Shown piece after piece: positions 8,764 through 17,069 of a stretch of DNA of 42,947 nucleotides. Within the stretch, counting starts at the first letter, position 1. The number at the start of each line of letters is the position of its first letter. The position numbers and the translations under genes were made by a program. The DNA is from a virus. The notes below the pieces were generated by a model that made no database searches, was not told the DNA's origin, and worked only from the letters and a program-made list of their open reading frames with translations. The stretch is from positions 1-42,947 of the IMG/VR virus record IMGVR_UViG_3300035698_007277. The stretch is one strand, 5' to 3'.

Positions 8764-9324
8764 ATGAGAACTGCAAAAGATATAGTGGTTGGAGATATTG
8801 TTGGTACAATATTAATAACTAAAAAACAAATTGAGCCATATTATTCTAAGACTAGCATGATGTTCTATGGCATATGTAAAACATGCAATATTGAAAGAAA
8901 GTTATCTTCATCACATGTTGGAGTAATTTTAAGGGGACGAGGTGGTGGCTGCCATTGTAGTAGAAGGAGATCGGGAACAGATACAGAGTATAAGTGGAGA
9001 TATCAAAGTTATGCTCAGGCCGCAAAAAAAAGAAATCTTGAGTGGGAACTAAGTTACGAGCAGTTTCTTGACGTAACTCAGCAAAATTGTTATTATTGTG
9101 GCATACAACCAGAAATGCGTCCATCTCACCACAAGAGATGGGGCTTTAAGTTCCCCATGTCCGGAATAGATAGAGTTGACTCAGCAAAGGGATATGTGGA
9201 AGAAAATATAGTGCCATGCTGCTCTCACTGCAATCAAGCAAAATGGGACCACAGCACCGAAGAATTTTTAGACTGGGTAAAAAGAATTTATACTAATCAA
9301 TTTCAGGAGGTTGTTAATGCTTAA
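8764..9324 (+). CDS. HNH homing-type endonuclease
   Basis: 186 residues from ATG 8764; the frame is open back to 8716, where it would overlap dnaE by ATGA, but the promoter position favours the shorter form. N-terminal cysteines (CKTCNIERK, CHCSRRR) form a probable zinc site. The C-terminus has an HNH/zinc motif: CYYCGIQP, then GIDRVDSAKGYVEENIVPCC and HCNQAK. It directly follows the dnaE C-half, so two unrelated mobile nucleases bracket this polymerase fragment. Free-standing HNH genes in phages commonly home into neighbouring conserved genes. Confidence 0.82.
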   Translation: MRTAKDIVVGDIVGTILITKKQIEPYYSKTSMMFYGICKTCNIERKLSSSHVGVILRGRGGGCHCSRRRSGTDTEYKWRYQSYAQAAKKRNLEWELSYEQFLDVTQQNCYYCGIQPEMRPSHHKRWGFKFPMSGIDRVDSAKGYVEENIVPCCSHCNQAKWDHSTEEFLDWVKRIYTNQFQEVVNA

Positions 9325-9661
9325 TGATTTAGACGATGTTGGTTTTACTATACACAGCAATGCAGTAGCAAAGGGTTTTTATGAATCGCTAGAAAGAATG
9401 GAGGAGCAAGACTTTATCCTGTTCAAGTTGAAGCAACTAGCGATGATTCACTCAGAGGTTACAGAAGTTCTAGAAGCACTAAGAAAAAATAAAGGAGCCG
9501 ATGTAGTTGCTGATGAGATGGCGGATATTTTTATTCGTCTCATGGACCTTTATAGTTTTATGAGATTAAATAATGATGTTGATAAATCAATGGCGCAAGC
9601 GGTCAGGGAAAAGATGAACCTTAATTCTGATCGACCAAAGATGCATGGCGTTCTGGCATGA
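9317..9661 (+). CDS. MazG-like nucleotide pyrophosphohydrolase
   Basis: 114 residues from ATG 9317, which has aggagg six bases upstream; a TTG six bases earlier is less likely. The metal-binding MazG pattern is visible: MIHSEVTEVLEAL followed by VVADEMADIFIRLMDLY, matching EExxE-12-ExxD-type helices. Such enzymes hydrolyse NTPs or dNTPs, and in phages may clean the nucleotide pool or lower host alarmones. It overlaps recA by ATGA, placing it in the replication-recombination operon. Confidence 0.75.
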   Translation: MLNDLDDVGFTIHSNAVAKGFYESLERMEEQDFILFKLKQLAMIHSEVTEVLEALRKNKGADVVADEMADIFIRLMDLYSFMRLNNDVDKSMAQAVREKMNLNSDRPKMHGVLA

Positions 9662-10668
9662 GCGACCTGGAAGAAGTCCTTGCAAATCTAAACCCTAAAC
9701 TAAGAAAAAAAGTATCCCTGGGTTCTGAAATGGAGAAGACTAGGTTTGCAAAAACACCATCCTTTGGCTTAAATCTAGCGCTCAACGGAGGGTTGCCTTA
9801 TGGTAGACAGATTCTTGTCTACGGAAATAAGTCAAGCGGAAAGTCTTCCTTCTGTTTACAGATGATTGCCGATGCACAAAAGGAAGGCAAGGTGTGTGCA
9901 TGGATAGATGCAGAGATGACATTTTCTCCAGAGTGGGCCGAACTTTTGGGGGTAGACATAGAAAAACTTATTGTCTCTACCGCAAGAACAGTCAACGATA
10001 TGGTAGATGTAGGTACTGACTTGATGAAGGCGGGAGTAGACTTAATTGTTGTAGATTCAATATCTGCACTACTCCCCGCTATTTATTTTGAAAAAGATTC
10101 AAATGAGTTAAAGCAACTAGAGAACACTAAGCAGATGGGTGCAGAGGCTAGGGATATGAGCAACGCAGTAAAAATGCTCAACTACGCAAACAACCAAGAC
10201 GGCGCTACACTGCTAGTTTTTATCAGTCAGGTAAGGAACAACCTTGGATCTATGTATGTTAGTCAGATACCCACTGGAGGTAAGGCAGTTATGTTCTACT
10301 CTTCTACCATAATAAAACTCTTTTCTTCTGAGTCTGACAATCAGGCCATCAAGGGAAAGATTTACTCAGGAGACAAGATCATTGAAGAAAAGATTGGGAG
10401 AAAGGTTAGATGGGATGTTCAGTTTTCAAAAACATCTCCAGCATTTCAAACAGGAGAATACGACTTTTACTTTAGAGGACAGGATGTCGGAATAGATCAG
10501 ATTGCAGACCTTGTTGGCACGGCTGAGTTAAGAGGCTTTGTTGAGCGTGCAGGAGCATGGTATACCGTTAATGAAGAAAGGTTTCAGGGTAGAGAAAAAC
10601 TTATTGCAGGAGTAAGAGAAGACTTAGATCTTCAAGATTTTCTAAAGAATAGAGTTGTCGGTGAATAA
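9658..10668 (+). CDS. recA: RecA recombinase
   Basis: 336 residues. Walker A is GNKSSGKSS near residue 57, Walker B is LIVVDSISALLP near 131, and the loop-2 region FISQVRNNLGSMY with PTGGKA follows, all typical of RecA. It has the core length of bacterial RecA with an acidic C-terminal tail region. It would drive strand exchange in phage recombination and recombination-dependent replication, alongside the nearby Cas4-like exonuclease and RuvC-like resolvase. Confidence 0.9.
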   Translation: MSDLEEVLANLNPKLRKKVSLGSEMEKTRFAKTPSFGLNLALNGGLPYGRQILVYGNKSSGKSSFCLQMIADAQKEGKVCAWIDAEMTFSPEWAELLGVDIEKLIVSTARTVNDMVDVGTDLMKAGVDLIVVDSISALLPAIYFEKDSNELKQLENTKQMGAEARDMSNAVKMLNYANNQDGATLLVFISQVRNNLGSMYVSQIPTGGKAVMFYSSTIIKLFSSESDNQAIKGKIYSGDKIIEEKIGRKVRWDVQFSKTSPAFQTGEYDFYFRGQDVGIDQIADLVGTAELRGFVERAGAWYTVNEERFQGREKLIAGVREDLDLQDFLKNRVVGE

Positions 10669-10816
10669 GTTTAGCGTTTTCCCTGGGGAATTTAAGTGTC
10701 AAAAATGCGATCTAAGTGTAGACAAACTAAGGCTGTGGAAAGATACCTTGGACCTTACATGGTTTTGTGAAAAAAAGCATACTTCAAAAGTTTCTTTGAA
10801 CATTAAGGGGTATTGA
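10661..10816 (+). CDS. Small zinc-finger protein between recA and the nuclease
   Basis: 51 residues from GTG 10661 (overlaps the recA stop) to TGA 10816. It carries CQKC near residue 13 and FCEKKH near 38, a CxxC...CxxxH pattern likely to bind zinc. The reading frame fills the 144-base space between recA and the next gene almost exactly, with the downstream ribosome site lying in its last codons. The ribosome site of its own start is weak. Function unknown. Confidence 0.5.
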   Translation: MNKFSVFPGEFKCQKCDLSVDKLRLWKDTLDLTWFCEKKHTSKVSLNIKGY

Positions 10817-10818
10817 GG

Positions 10819-11142
10819 ATGAGAGATTATGCAAAAGAAGAAAGGCACGAATTAAATAAAATGGGTGCTAAGGCCCACCGTAACAGTGGGCGTGGCAAAT
10901 ACCAGAAGGCAGATGGCAACCTTCCTGACTTTATAGTAGACACAAAGTCTTACGAAAATGGATTTCGTATTACTCCAAGTGTCTGGGCAAAATTATGCAC
11001 AGACGCCATCAAGACTGATAAAAATAAGTCACCGCTGCTCCACCTCTCCCTAGGCCCAGAAGGACGCAAGGTTCGTCTTGTAGTGATAGAGCAATCTATG
11101 TTCGAGGATATAATGGAAAGGGCAATCGATGACAGCGCTTGA
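10819..11142 (+). CDS. PD-(D/E)XK-like nuclease, possible Holliday junction resolvase
   Basis: 107 residues from ATG 10819, preceded by gggg and gagg; a TTG two codons earlier is the only alternative. The N-terminal basic helix (ERHELNKMGAKAHRNSGRGKYQKADG) is followed by LPDFIVDTKSY, matching the PD...DxK metal-binding core, and a C-terminal strand RKVRLVVIEQ. The size and order resemble archaeal Hjc-type or phage resolvases. Since a RuvC-like protein lies 1.3 kb away, the two may act on different structures. The family call rests on one motif. Confidence 0.55.
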   Translation: MRDYAKEERHELNKMGAKAHRNSGRGKYQKADGNLPDFIVDTKSYENGFRITPSVWAKLCTDAIKTDKNKSPLLHLSLGPEGRKVRLVVIEQSMFEDIMERAIDDSA

Positions 11143-11422
11143 AGAAATAAATGATCTATATGAGGTTGCAGAATATATGCAAGACCAAGAATTGACTCAG
11201 GCGCTAGAGTTTATTGCTAAGATTATTTTAAAGCCAGACATACCTGTTCAAGTTGCTCAAGTTGAATTGCTGAGACTTCAGGGTATTCAAATGAAACTCA
11301 GCCTAAGGGCAACGTATATGGCTAACGTAGATAAATCAGATAGGGCAAAGAAAAACCTTTACTATACGGCAGCAGAATCGCTCAATAATTTTTGTCAGAC
11401 TCTAAAATATTCTTTACGATAA
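11129..11422 (+). CDS. Small helical protein of unknown function
   Basis: 97 residues, overlapping the previous gene by 14 bases. It is almost entirely helical, acidic at the N-terminus (MTALEEINDLYEVAEYMQDQEL) with a hydrophobic repeat near VQVAQVELLRLQGI that could form a coiled coil. No catalytic motif is visible. Its position between recombination genes suggests an accessory subunit, but that is inference. Confidence 0.6.
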   Translation: MTALEEINDLYEVAEYMQDQELTQALEFIAKIILKPDIPVQVAQVELLRLQGIQMKLSLRATYMANVDKSDRAKKNLYYTAAESLNNFCQTLKYSLR

Positions 11423-11433
11423 AAAATCAAGAT

Positions 11434-11442
11434 GATATAATT
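11434..11442 (+). promoter_or_regulatory. Extended -10 (TGATATAAT) before the Cas4-like gene
   Basis: The nine-base element lies 24 bases before ATG 11467. Transcription should begin near 11449, leaving a leader of about 18 bases with a weak GGGAAA ribosome site, unlike the leaderless cases elsewhere. A second TATACT overlaps just downstream. Confidence 0.5.
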
Positions 11443-11466
11443 ATACTCTAATTAGATGGGAAAAAA

Positions 11467-12234
11467 ATGGCAACGAACTTTTTAAAACAAATGCTAGACA
11501 AGCAGCCCGAGGGTCCGATTGATACAAAGGCCCTTATATCAAAAATTGAAGAAGGATACCTAGTTGACCAGGGCACATCTTTTAAAACAAAGAAGACCTT
11601 TAGCCCCTCCTCACTGGTATATGGCAATGGGGCATGTCCAAGATATTGGTTCCTAGCATTCTCTGGGGCAGACTTTACTTCCGACAACAGTCCCTACGCT
11701 GTGGCGAACATGAGCAGCGGGACTATGGCTCATGAGAGAATTCAGAAGGCAATAGAAGACTCAGGGATAATGGTGGAAAAGGAAAAGAGAATCGTATCTC
11801 AAGATCCTCCAATTTTTGGATTTGCTGATGCTATTGTTCAGTGGGGAGAGGAGCAGCCAGTGGTTGAAATTAAGACCATGAGGGAAGAAGCCTTTTCCTA
11901 TCGTAAACATGCAAAGCCGCCCAACTATCACTTGATGCAGTTGATTGTCTACATGAAGGTTCTAGGAAAAAAACTTGGCCTACTTCTATATGAAAACAAA
12001 AACTCTCATGAACTTCATGCAATTACGGTAGAGTTGACGGAAGAGCAGATGGCATGGGGAGAATATGCTTTTGATTGGATGAGGAAGGTTCGAACCCAGT
12101 GGGAGTCTGGGGAAATACCCAAAAAGACATATAGGTCAAACTCAAAGGTATGCAAGGGGTGCCCACTAGCAAACACATGTTTGTCAGCAGACAAGGGCAC
12201 GATAAAGATAGATCCATTGGAGTACCTTGAATGA
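11467..12234 (+). CDS. Cas4-like / RecB-family exonuclease
   Basis: 255 residues. PD-(D/E)XK nuclease core: GFADAIVQWGEEQPVVEIKTM around residue 118 gives D...ExK, with an upstream catalytic-helix histidine (MAHERIQKAI) and a downstream QxxxY helix (YHLMQLIVYM). Four cysteines, one at GACPRYW and three in VCKGCPLANTC, match the iron-sulfur clasp of Cas4/AddB nucleases. No CRISPR array or other cas gene is present, so it is a phage recombination exonuclease, probably making 3' or 5' tails for RecA. Confidence 0.82.
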   Translation: MATNFLKQMLDKQPEGPIDTKALISKIEEGYLVDQGTSFKTKKTFSPSSLVYGNGACPRYWFLAFSGADFTSDNSPYAVANMSSGTMAHERIQKAIEDSGIMVEKEKRIVSQDPPIFGFADAIVQWGEEQPVVEIKTMREEAFSYRKHAKPPNYHLMQLIVYMKVLGKKLGLLLYENKNSHELHAITVELTEEQMAWGEYAFDWMRKVRTQWESGEIPKKTYRSNSKVCKGCPLANTCLSADKGTIKIDPLEYLE

Positions 12235-12527
12235 AGTTCTGTGACTGGTGTTCATCAGAATTCCAGCCCAACGTTAGTTATCAGATTTACTGCTCCCCAG
12301 AGTGCAGAAAGTTTGCAACAAAAGAAAAGGTCAACGCAAGATACAGGGCCAAGAAAAGATTAAGTCAAGGCAAAAAACAAAAGCGCTGCTCTGGAGGATG
12401 CGGAACAATTATAAGCATTTATAGCCAATCTAAGTTTTGCAATTCATGCGTAGTGAGCAGTAAGCAAGTTGTGAACGCACTCAAAGAACTCAGGGGGATA
12501 ATAGATTATGAAAAATTTGACAAGTAG
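12231..12527 (+). CDS. Double zinc-finger protein
   Basis: 98 residues with two treble-clef-like modules: CDWC...CSPEC at the N-terminus and CSGGC...CNSC near residue 55, joined by a strongly basic segment (RYRAKKRLSQGKKQKR). This suggests a small nucleic-acid-binding protein. It overlaps both neighbours (exonuclease by 4 bases, resolvase by 20), so it belongs to the recombination operon. Confidence 0.65.
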   Translation: MKFCDWCSSEFQPNVSYQIYCSPECRKFATKEKVNARYRAKKRLSQGKKQKRCSGGCGTIISIYSQSKFCNSCVVSSKQVVNALKELRGIIDYEKFDK

Positions 12528-13080
12528 ACCTGATAGTTTGTGCTCTATTGATGCCAGCACTAACAGCCTTGCTTTTGCATATTTTGAAAATAATCAATTA
12601 ATTAAATATGGAAAAATAAAATATTTTGGTAATGACATATATGAAAAAATCATAGACGTTTCGCATAAAACAAAAAGTTTTTTTGATAATTTTAATTATT
12701 TAGACCATGTAGTAATAGAGCAGGTTGTATATTTAAACTCACCCAAGACTGCGGCAAACCTTGCAATGAGCCACGGGGCTATCTGCTCTTCCCTGGGTGC
12801 TTCTGGGGCTAAAAAAATAAAAAGCGTAAGCCCTATGCAATGGCAGAACGCCATTGGCAACAAAAGACTAACCGCAGAAGAAAAACAAAAAATTCGCTCA
12901 TCTGTTCTTGGGAAAAGTGAGTCTTGGTACAAGTCACAAGAAAGATTATATAGAAAACAAAAAACAATTAAATTTGTTAATGAGAAATACAACTTAAAAA
13001 TTAATGATGATGACGTAGCCGATGCCATTGCGATAGGCGTTTTTAGTCTAGAAAATTGGAATAAAATATTTTCACAGTAA
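12508..13080 (+). CDS. RuvC-like Holliday junction resolvase
   Basis: 190 residues with an RNase H-like fold: first strand LCSIDASTNSLAFAYF (catalytic Asp near residue 14), VVIEQV near 73 (Glu), and INDDDVADAIAIGVF near 168 (C-terminal acidic pair). This D-E-DD order is that of RuvC. It would cut four-way junctions during late replication so that DNA can be packaged. An insertion around residues 120-155 (KQKIRSSVLG...) is basic and may contact DNA. Confidence 0.8.
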   Translation: MKNLTSRPDSLCSIDASTNSLAFAYFENNQLIKYGKIKYFGNDIYEKIIDVSHKTKSFFDNFNYLDHVVIEQVVYLNSPKTAANLAMSHGAICSSLGASGAKKIKSVSPMQWQNAIGNKRLTAEEKQKIRSSVLGKSESWYKSQERLYRKQKTIKFVNEKYNLKINDDDVADAIAIGVFSLENWNKIFSQ

Positions 13081-13090
13081 GGAGAGTTAT

Positions 13091-13240
13091 ATGCCCAGAG
13101 GCGGGTCTTTGCACCACTCAGAAGCATTTTTAAGAAAAAGAATACACCTTGATAAAAAAACCCCAGAAGAGGTTGCAAAAGAATGCAACGTTAGTATACA
13201 ATTAATATACCGTCAAATGAAAAAGTTTGGTATAAAATGA
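13091..13240 (+). CDS. Small helix-turn-helix protein
   Basis: 49 residues from ATG 13091, with ggagag upstream. The C-terminal half (TPEEVAKECNVSIQLIYRQM) is a canonical helix-turn-helix, suggesting a DNA-binding regulator or adaptor. It fills the gap between the resolvase and the next gene and overlaps the latter by four bases (ATGA). Confidence 0.65.
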   Translation: MPRGGSLHHSEAFLRKRIHLDKKTPEEVAKECNVSIQLIYRQMKKFGIK

Positions 13241-13740
13241 AAAGGTATCTGGTCATTGGTCTTGAATCAACTTGTACCAGAATTGTTGCTCGTCTAATGG
13301 CCTTAAATCTTGGACTAATAAATATCATAGATGATTGGGATGGAGAAGATGTAATAAAGTCCGATAAATATTCTGTAACACATAGGAGTATTCCTCATGG
13401 ATCACGACTAGAAAAAAGAATATTCCCATCATTGAAAGATACACTAGACTTTGATGTTGTTATTGTTACTTCAAGAGATATAAATTGTTCTTTGCAATCT
13501 AAGACAAGAGCACATCAGCCATATACGGACATAGCAATACAAGAAAATGATATTGCAATTAAAAACCTAAAAGAAATATTGACCAATAAAAATGCAATTG
13601 TTTTTTCATATGAGTCTGCAAATCTTTTTCAAGATGCATATATCAATCAATTTTTAAAAAGTATTGACATTGAGACTCCAATTGCGATAGAATTTGAAAA
13701 CATAAATGAAAAATACTTTACAGGAAAAAAAGATGAATGA
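13237..13740 (+). CDS. P-loop sulfotransferase-like protein
   Basis: 167 residues. The N-terminal strand-loop-helix YLVIGLESTCTRIVARLMA resembles the phosphosulfate-binding loop of sulfotransferases (GxxxSxTR), and DVVIVTSRDINCSLQSKTR resembles the 3'-phosphate-binding Arg/Ser segment. HRSIPHGSR is another motif typical of such phage proteins. It may transfer sulfate or a phosphate to a sugar or nucleotide; the substrate is unknown. Base composition is more AT-rich than the neighbours, hinting at separate acquisition. Confidence 0.5.
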   Translation: MKRYLVIGLESTCTRIVARLMALNLGLINIIDDWDGEDVIKSDKYSVTHRSIPHGSRLEKRIFPSLKDTLDFDVVIVTSRDINCSLQSKTRAHQPYTDIAIQENDIAIKNLKEILTNKNAIVFSYESANLFQDAYINQFLKSIDIETPIAIEFENINEKYFTGKKDE

Positions 13741-13948
13741 TCAAGTAAACCATCCAATTCATTACACTTCTCATCCCAGCGGGATAGAAACTATTCAAAT
13801 AACAGAGCACATGGGATTTTGCTTAGGCAACGCCATCAAGTATATTATGAGATCGGAATTAAAAGGAAAGCAAATAGAGGATCTTAAAAAGGCAGTCTGG
13901 TATCTTAATAGAGAGATTGAAAGATTGGAGAAACAAAATGGGACGTAG
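13733..13948 (+). CDS. DUF3310 family protein
   Basis: 71 residues from ATG 13733, chosen because DUF3310 proteins begin with the NHPxHYT block (VNHPIHYTSHPSGIETIQI) and an A/G-rich ribosome site precedes it. The remaining signature is GNAIKYIMRSELKGKQIEDLKKAVWYLNR. The family is widespread in phages, often annotated as SaV-like or nucleotide-kinase-related, without a firm function. It overlaps its upstream gene by 8 bases. Confidence 0.8.
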   Translation: MNDQVNHPIHYTSHPSGIETIQITEHMGFCLGNAIKYIMRSELKGKQIEDLKKAVWYLNREIERLEKQNGT

Positions 13949-14225
13949 GGAAAAGCACAAGAGTGTGAATCCTAACGAACATCTTTTCGTTACTTCTGAT
14001 AACTATCAAATTCCAGATTCAAACAGGGTGATTGAAAGCGGAGAAGTAATTAAAATTAGTGGTGAGCATGGGACTAAGTTTAAGTTTAAGGCCCATGTGA
14101 CTAAAATTGATTCTGGGATAGAGTGGATCGACTGCTATGAGTTAGAGCGGGGTGTGCCATCAAAGCATAGATCCTTTAATCCAGATAGAATAAGAGCAAT
14201 GCCAAAAAATAAGAATAGGATATAA
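13938..14225 (+). CDS. Phage protein of unknown function before the terminase
   Basis: 95 residues from ATG 13938 (ggagaaac upstream); overlaps the DUF3310 gene by 11 bases. It begins with a basic MGRREKHKSVNPNEHLFV and continues with a beta-rich segment (GEVIKISGEHGTKFKFKAHVT, GIEWIDCYEL) like a small SH3-type barrel. Its last codons contain the -10 box of the terminase. Function unknown; an RNA or DNA contact is possible from the basic residues. Confidence 0.6.
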   Translation: MGRREKHKSVNPNEHLFVTSDNYQIPDSNRVIESGEVIKISGEHGTKFKFKAHVTKIDSGIEWIDCYELERGVPSKHRSFNPDRIRAMPKNKNRI

Positions 14226-14226
14226 T
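14221..14226 (+). promoter_or_regulatory. -10 box TATAAT for the terminase genes
   Basis: TATAAT overlaps the previous stop codon and lies nine bases before ATG 14236, with no ribosome site between. The terminase message should be leaderless or have a leader of one to three bases. Confidence 0.5.
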
Positions 14227-14235
14227 TGACTAATT

Positions 14236-14760
14236 ATGGGACAAGTTGTAGAGCATTTAGAAGAAGTCAACGCGGTAGCCTCTTACTATATAAAGGGGCT
14301 TAATGAATCAGAGATATCCAAGGAACTGGATATACCTAGGGCAAGAGTCTCCTCCCTTCTAAGGGAGTGGAAGACGATGGCCTCCAACTCTGAAGCGGTA
14401 AGGTCTAGGGCAAGAGAAGCCCTCTCCGCTGCCGACACCCACTACTCTGGGTTAGTGAAGCAGGCATATGAAGTGATTGATGAAGCGAATCAAAATGGTG
14501 CCCTTTCTGTAAAAAATCAAGCAATTAAACTCATCCTTGACATTGAGTCAAAAAGAATAGAAATGCTTCAAAAGGCGGGGCTTCTGGAAAACAAAGAACT
14601 TTCTGATCAACTTATAGAAACAGAAAAGAAGCAAGCCCTGTTGATGAAAATTCTCACAGAGGTATCCTCTACATGCAAGGCATGTAAGCCACAGGTTCTT
14701 AAAAGACTTTCAGAGGCATCGGGCGATGATGGAGAGGCTATTGTGATATATGAGTCTTGA
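14236..14760 (+). CDS. terS: Terminase small subunit
   Basis: 174 residues directly before the large subunit, overlapping it by 11 bases. An N-terminal helix-turn-helix (LNESEISKELDIPRARVSSLLREW) would recognise the packaging site, and a long central helical region (SLVKQAYEVIDEANQNG-like) fits the oligomerisation core. Two cysteines (TCKAC) lie near residue 147. Assignment rests on HTH, size and position. Confidence 0.75.
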   Translation: MGQVVEHLEEVNAVASYYIKGLNESEISKELDIPRARVSSLLREWKTMASNSEAVRSRAREALSAADTHYSGLVKQAYEVIDEANQNGALSVKNQAIKLILDIESKRIEMLQKAGLLENKELSDQLIETEKKQALLMKILTEVSSTCKACKPQVLKRLSEASGDDGEAIVIYES

Positions 14761-16537
14761 TTTTAAAGATTTTCTTTCTGCCTTAGATGATGATCCATTT
14801 GAAGAGATTCCTGTAGACCTAGACACCTTCCTTCATGATCCCCAGTATTTAGATCAGCCCCCATTATCTCAAATACAAAGAGACCTTGTTGAGGTGATGA
14901 GCCAGATATTTAGAGAAGAAGATTTAATGAGGTTTATGGGGGAAAAGGAGGGACGAAGACACTATAAGAAATACACTAAGTCTGAGGTAATCATGCAGTT
15001 GGGCAAGGGGTCGGGCAAGGATCACACTTCCACCATAGGTTGCGCTTACCTGGTTTATAAACTCATGTGCCTTAAAGATCCTGCTAGATACTTCGGAAAA
15101 CCACCTGGAGACTCTATTGATATTATCAATATTGCCATCAATGCCCAGCAAGCAAAAACAGTTTTCTTTAAAAACTTTAAGACAAAGATACAAAGAAGCC
15201 CTTGGTTTGCAGGGAAGTATGATGCCAAGGCAGACTATGTAGAGTTTGATAAAACGATAACTGTTTATTCTGGCCACTCAGAAAGAGAAAGTCACGAGGG
15301 CTTGAACCTAATACTAGCCATCCTTGATGAGATCTCTGGTTTTGCTCAAGGCTCCAACAGTGGAAATGAAAATGCTAAAACAGGTGACGGTATATATAAG
15401 GCGTTCAGGGCATCTGTAGACTCTAGGTTTCCAGATTACGGAAAGGTCGTGTTACTTTCATTTCCCAGATTTCCAGGGGATTTTATTTCTAAAAGATATG
15501 ATGAGGTGGTGTCAGAAAAAGAGGTAGAGGTAAAAAAGCATACCTTTATTATTAACCCAGACCTACCTGACAACATTGAGGAGAATAAGTTTGACATAGA
15601 GTGGGAAGAGGAACACATCTTGTCGTATAAATTCCCTGGTGTTTATGCAATTAAAAGACCAACATGGGAGGTTAACCCCACAAGAAGTGTAAACGACTTC
15701 AAGGTTTCTTTTATTACTGATTATGCAAATGCAATGCAGAGATTTGCTTGCGTCCCCTCATATGTTTCCGATGCGTTCTTTAAACAAAAGGATAAATTAG
15801 AAAGGTCTATGAGCAAAAGAAATCCGATAGACTCATTTAAAAGAATAGAGCCTTCCTTTCAACCAGAGGAGGGGGTTCGATACTTCCTTCATGCTGACCT
15901 TGCTCAAAAGCATGATAAGTGTGCTATTGCCATTGCTCATGTTGATAAATGGGTAAGCGTTCAAACATTTAACGACTACACCCAGATACATCCTTTTGTA
16001 ATAGTGGATGCCGTTGTTTGGTGGGAACCTAAAAAGGAAGGTCCAGTAGACCTTTCAGAGGTGAAGAGGTGGATAATTGATTTTAGAAGAGAGGGGTATC
16101 AGATTGGACTCGTAACCTTTGATAGATGGCAGTCGTTTGATATTCAACAGGAGTTAAAGTCAGTTGGAATAAAAGCAGAAACTCTTTCTGTTGCTAAAAA
16201 GCATTATGAAGATTTGGCAATGTTAGTTTATGAAAATAGGGTGGTCATGCCACATATTGATATTCTTCTAAGTGAGATGAGTGAACTTCGTATCATATCT
16301 GATAAGAAAGTTGACCATCCAAGAAAAGGCAGTAAGGACTTATCTGATGCTGTAACAGGTGCGGTGTACAATGCTATTGCTCATACCCCCCGTAATTTAA
16401 ATCAAGAAATAGAGGTTCACGATTGGCAGTCTTTGACAAGTAAGCAGAATAAAGAAAAAACTCTAAACGATACCTATCAGCCCCCGCCAATGAGCAGCGA
16501 AGTTGAAGACTATCTAGATTCGTTTAACACACTGTAA
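14750..16537 (+). CDS. terL: Terminase large subunit
   Basis: 595 residues. The ATPase domain shows a Walker A-like loop QLGKGSGKDHTS near residue 83 and Walker B ILAILDEISGF near 190 with its catalytic glutamate. The nuclease domain begins at FLHADLAQKHDKCAIAIAHVD near 378 and ends with KDLSDAVTGAVYNA near 543, giving the acidic metal-binding residues of an RNase H-like nuclease. This is the packaging motor. Portal and capsid genes do not follow; lysis genes do, so the morphogenesis block must lie outside the window. Confidence 0.92.
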   Translation: MSLDFKDFLSALDDDPFEEIPVDLDTFLHDPQYLDQPPLSQIQRDLVEVMSQIFREEDLMRFMGEKEGRRHYKKYTKSEVIMQLGKGSGKDHTSTIGCAYLVYKLMCLKDPARYFGKPPGDSIDIINIAINAQQAKTVFFKNFKTKIQRSPWFAGKYDAKADYVEFDKTITVYSGHSERESHEGLNLILAILDEISGFAQGSNSGNENAKTGDGIYKAFRASVDSRFPDYGKVVLLSFPRFPGDFISKRYDEVVSEKEVEVKKHTFIINPDLPDNIEENKFDIEWEEEHILSYKFPGVYAIKRPTWEVNPTRSVNDFKVSFITDYANAMQRFACVPSYVSDAFFKQKDKLERSMSKRNPIDSFKRIEPSFQPEEGVRYFLHADLAQKHDKCAIAIAHVDKWVSVQTFNDYTQIHPFVIVDAVVWWEPKKEGPVDLSEVKRWIIDFRREGYQIGLVTFDRWQSFDIQQELKSVGIKAETLSVAKKHYEDLAMLVYENRVVMPHIDILLSEMSELRIISDKKVDHPRKGSKDLSDAVTGAVYNAIAHTPRNLNQEIEVHDWQSLTSKQNKEKTLNDTYQPPPMSSEVEDYLDSFNTL

Positions 16538-16549
16538 AGGAGAACAACA

Positions 16550-16735
16550 ATGATTTTCGTTACTATATTTTTATTTATTTCACTATTGGTTTTTGTTTTG
16601 AACTTTATTTATAACCTTATCGCCCTAAGTCAGAGGACTTATAATGGCAGCAAGGTTATTGCCCTATCGTTATTTTTCTCATTAATTTTAATATCGTTTA
16701 ACATTATTTCGATAGTGATTGTCTTTACTACATGA
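16550..16735 (+). CDS. Small two-helix membrane protein
   Basis: 61 residues with ribosome site aaggagaacaac. Two hydrophobic segments (about residues 2-24 and 35-58) are joined by a short polar loop (SQRTYNGSK). Lying just before two holin-like genes, it may be a third holin or an antiholin, though no family signature is visible. Confidence 0.65.
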   Translation: MIFVTIFLFISLLVFVLNFIYNLIALSQRTYNGSKVIALSLFFSLILISFNIISIVIVFTT

Positions 16736-16753
16736 ATTATTTTAATCGTCACA

Positions 16754-16762
16754 TGATATACT
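16754..16762 (+). promoter_or_regulatory. Extended -10 (TGATATACT), predicted leaderless promoter of lysis genes
   Basis: TATACT ends seven bases before ATG 16770, in the 34-base gap after the small membrane gene, with no ribosome site. It would let the lysis cassette be transcribed separately from the terminase. Confidence 0.55.
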
Positions 16763-16769
16763 AAAAAAT

Positions 16770-17069
16770 ATGAAAGATATGCTGGATAAGCCATCATGGA
16801 AGATGAGAAGGAGAGCGGTATTTTTTACATTGCTCTTCTCCTCTGCCCTTATAGGATATGTTGCCTATAGGTGGGAATCCACATCGCTGGCTGAAAATTT
16901 AGTCATAGGGGCATTTGGACTTATGGGTGCCACGATAGCAACATATATAGGTGGGTCTGCCTATGAAGATGTGAGAACCTACAAGACTGATTCTGAGTTT
17001 AACACTTACTCAGGTTCTTACGAATATAAAAACACAGAACACTATTACTCAGAGGAGGGTATGAATTAA
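16770..17069 (+). CDS. Holin-like membrane protein
   Basis: 99 residues: a basic N-terminus (KPSWKMRRR), two transmembrane segments (about 16-36 and 43-66, the second glycine/alanine-rich, GAFGLMGATIATYIGG), then a hydrophilic acidic and tyrosine-rich tail. This topology is common in actinophage holin-like proteins upstream of the endolysin. It ends in a TAATG overlap with the second holin gene, so they may form a holin/antiholin or two-component pair. Confidence 0.65.
   Translation: MKDMLDKPSWKMRRRAVFFTLLFSSALIGYVAYRWESTSLAENLVIGAFGLMGATIATYIGGSAYEDVRTYKTDSEFNTYSGSYEYKNTEHYYSEEGMN

Noticed and set aside
11467-12234. CRISPR-associated Cas4
   Set aside because: No repeats with spacers and no other cas gene; phages commonly carry Cas4-like exonucleases in recombination modules.
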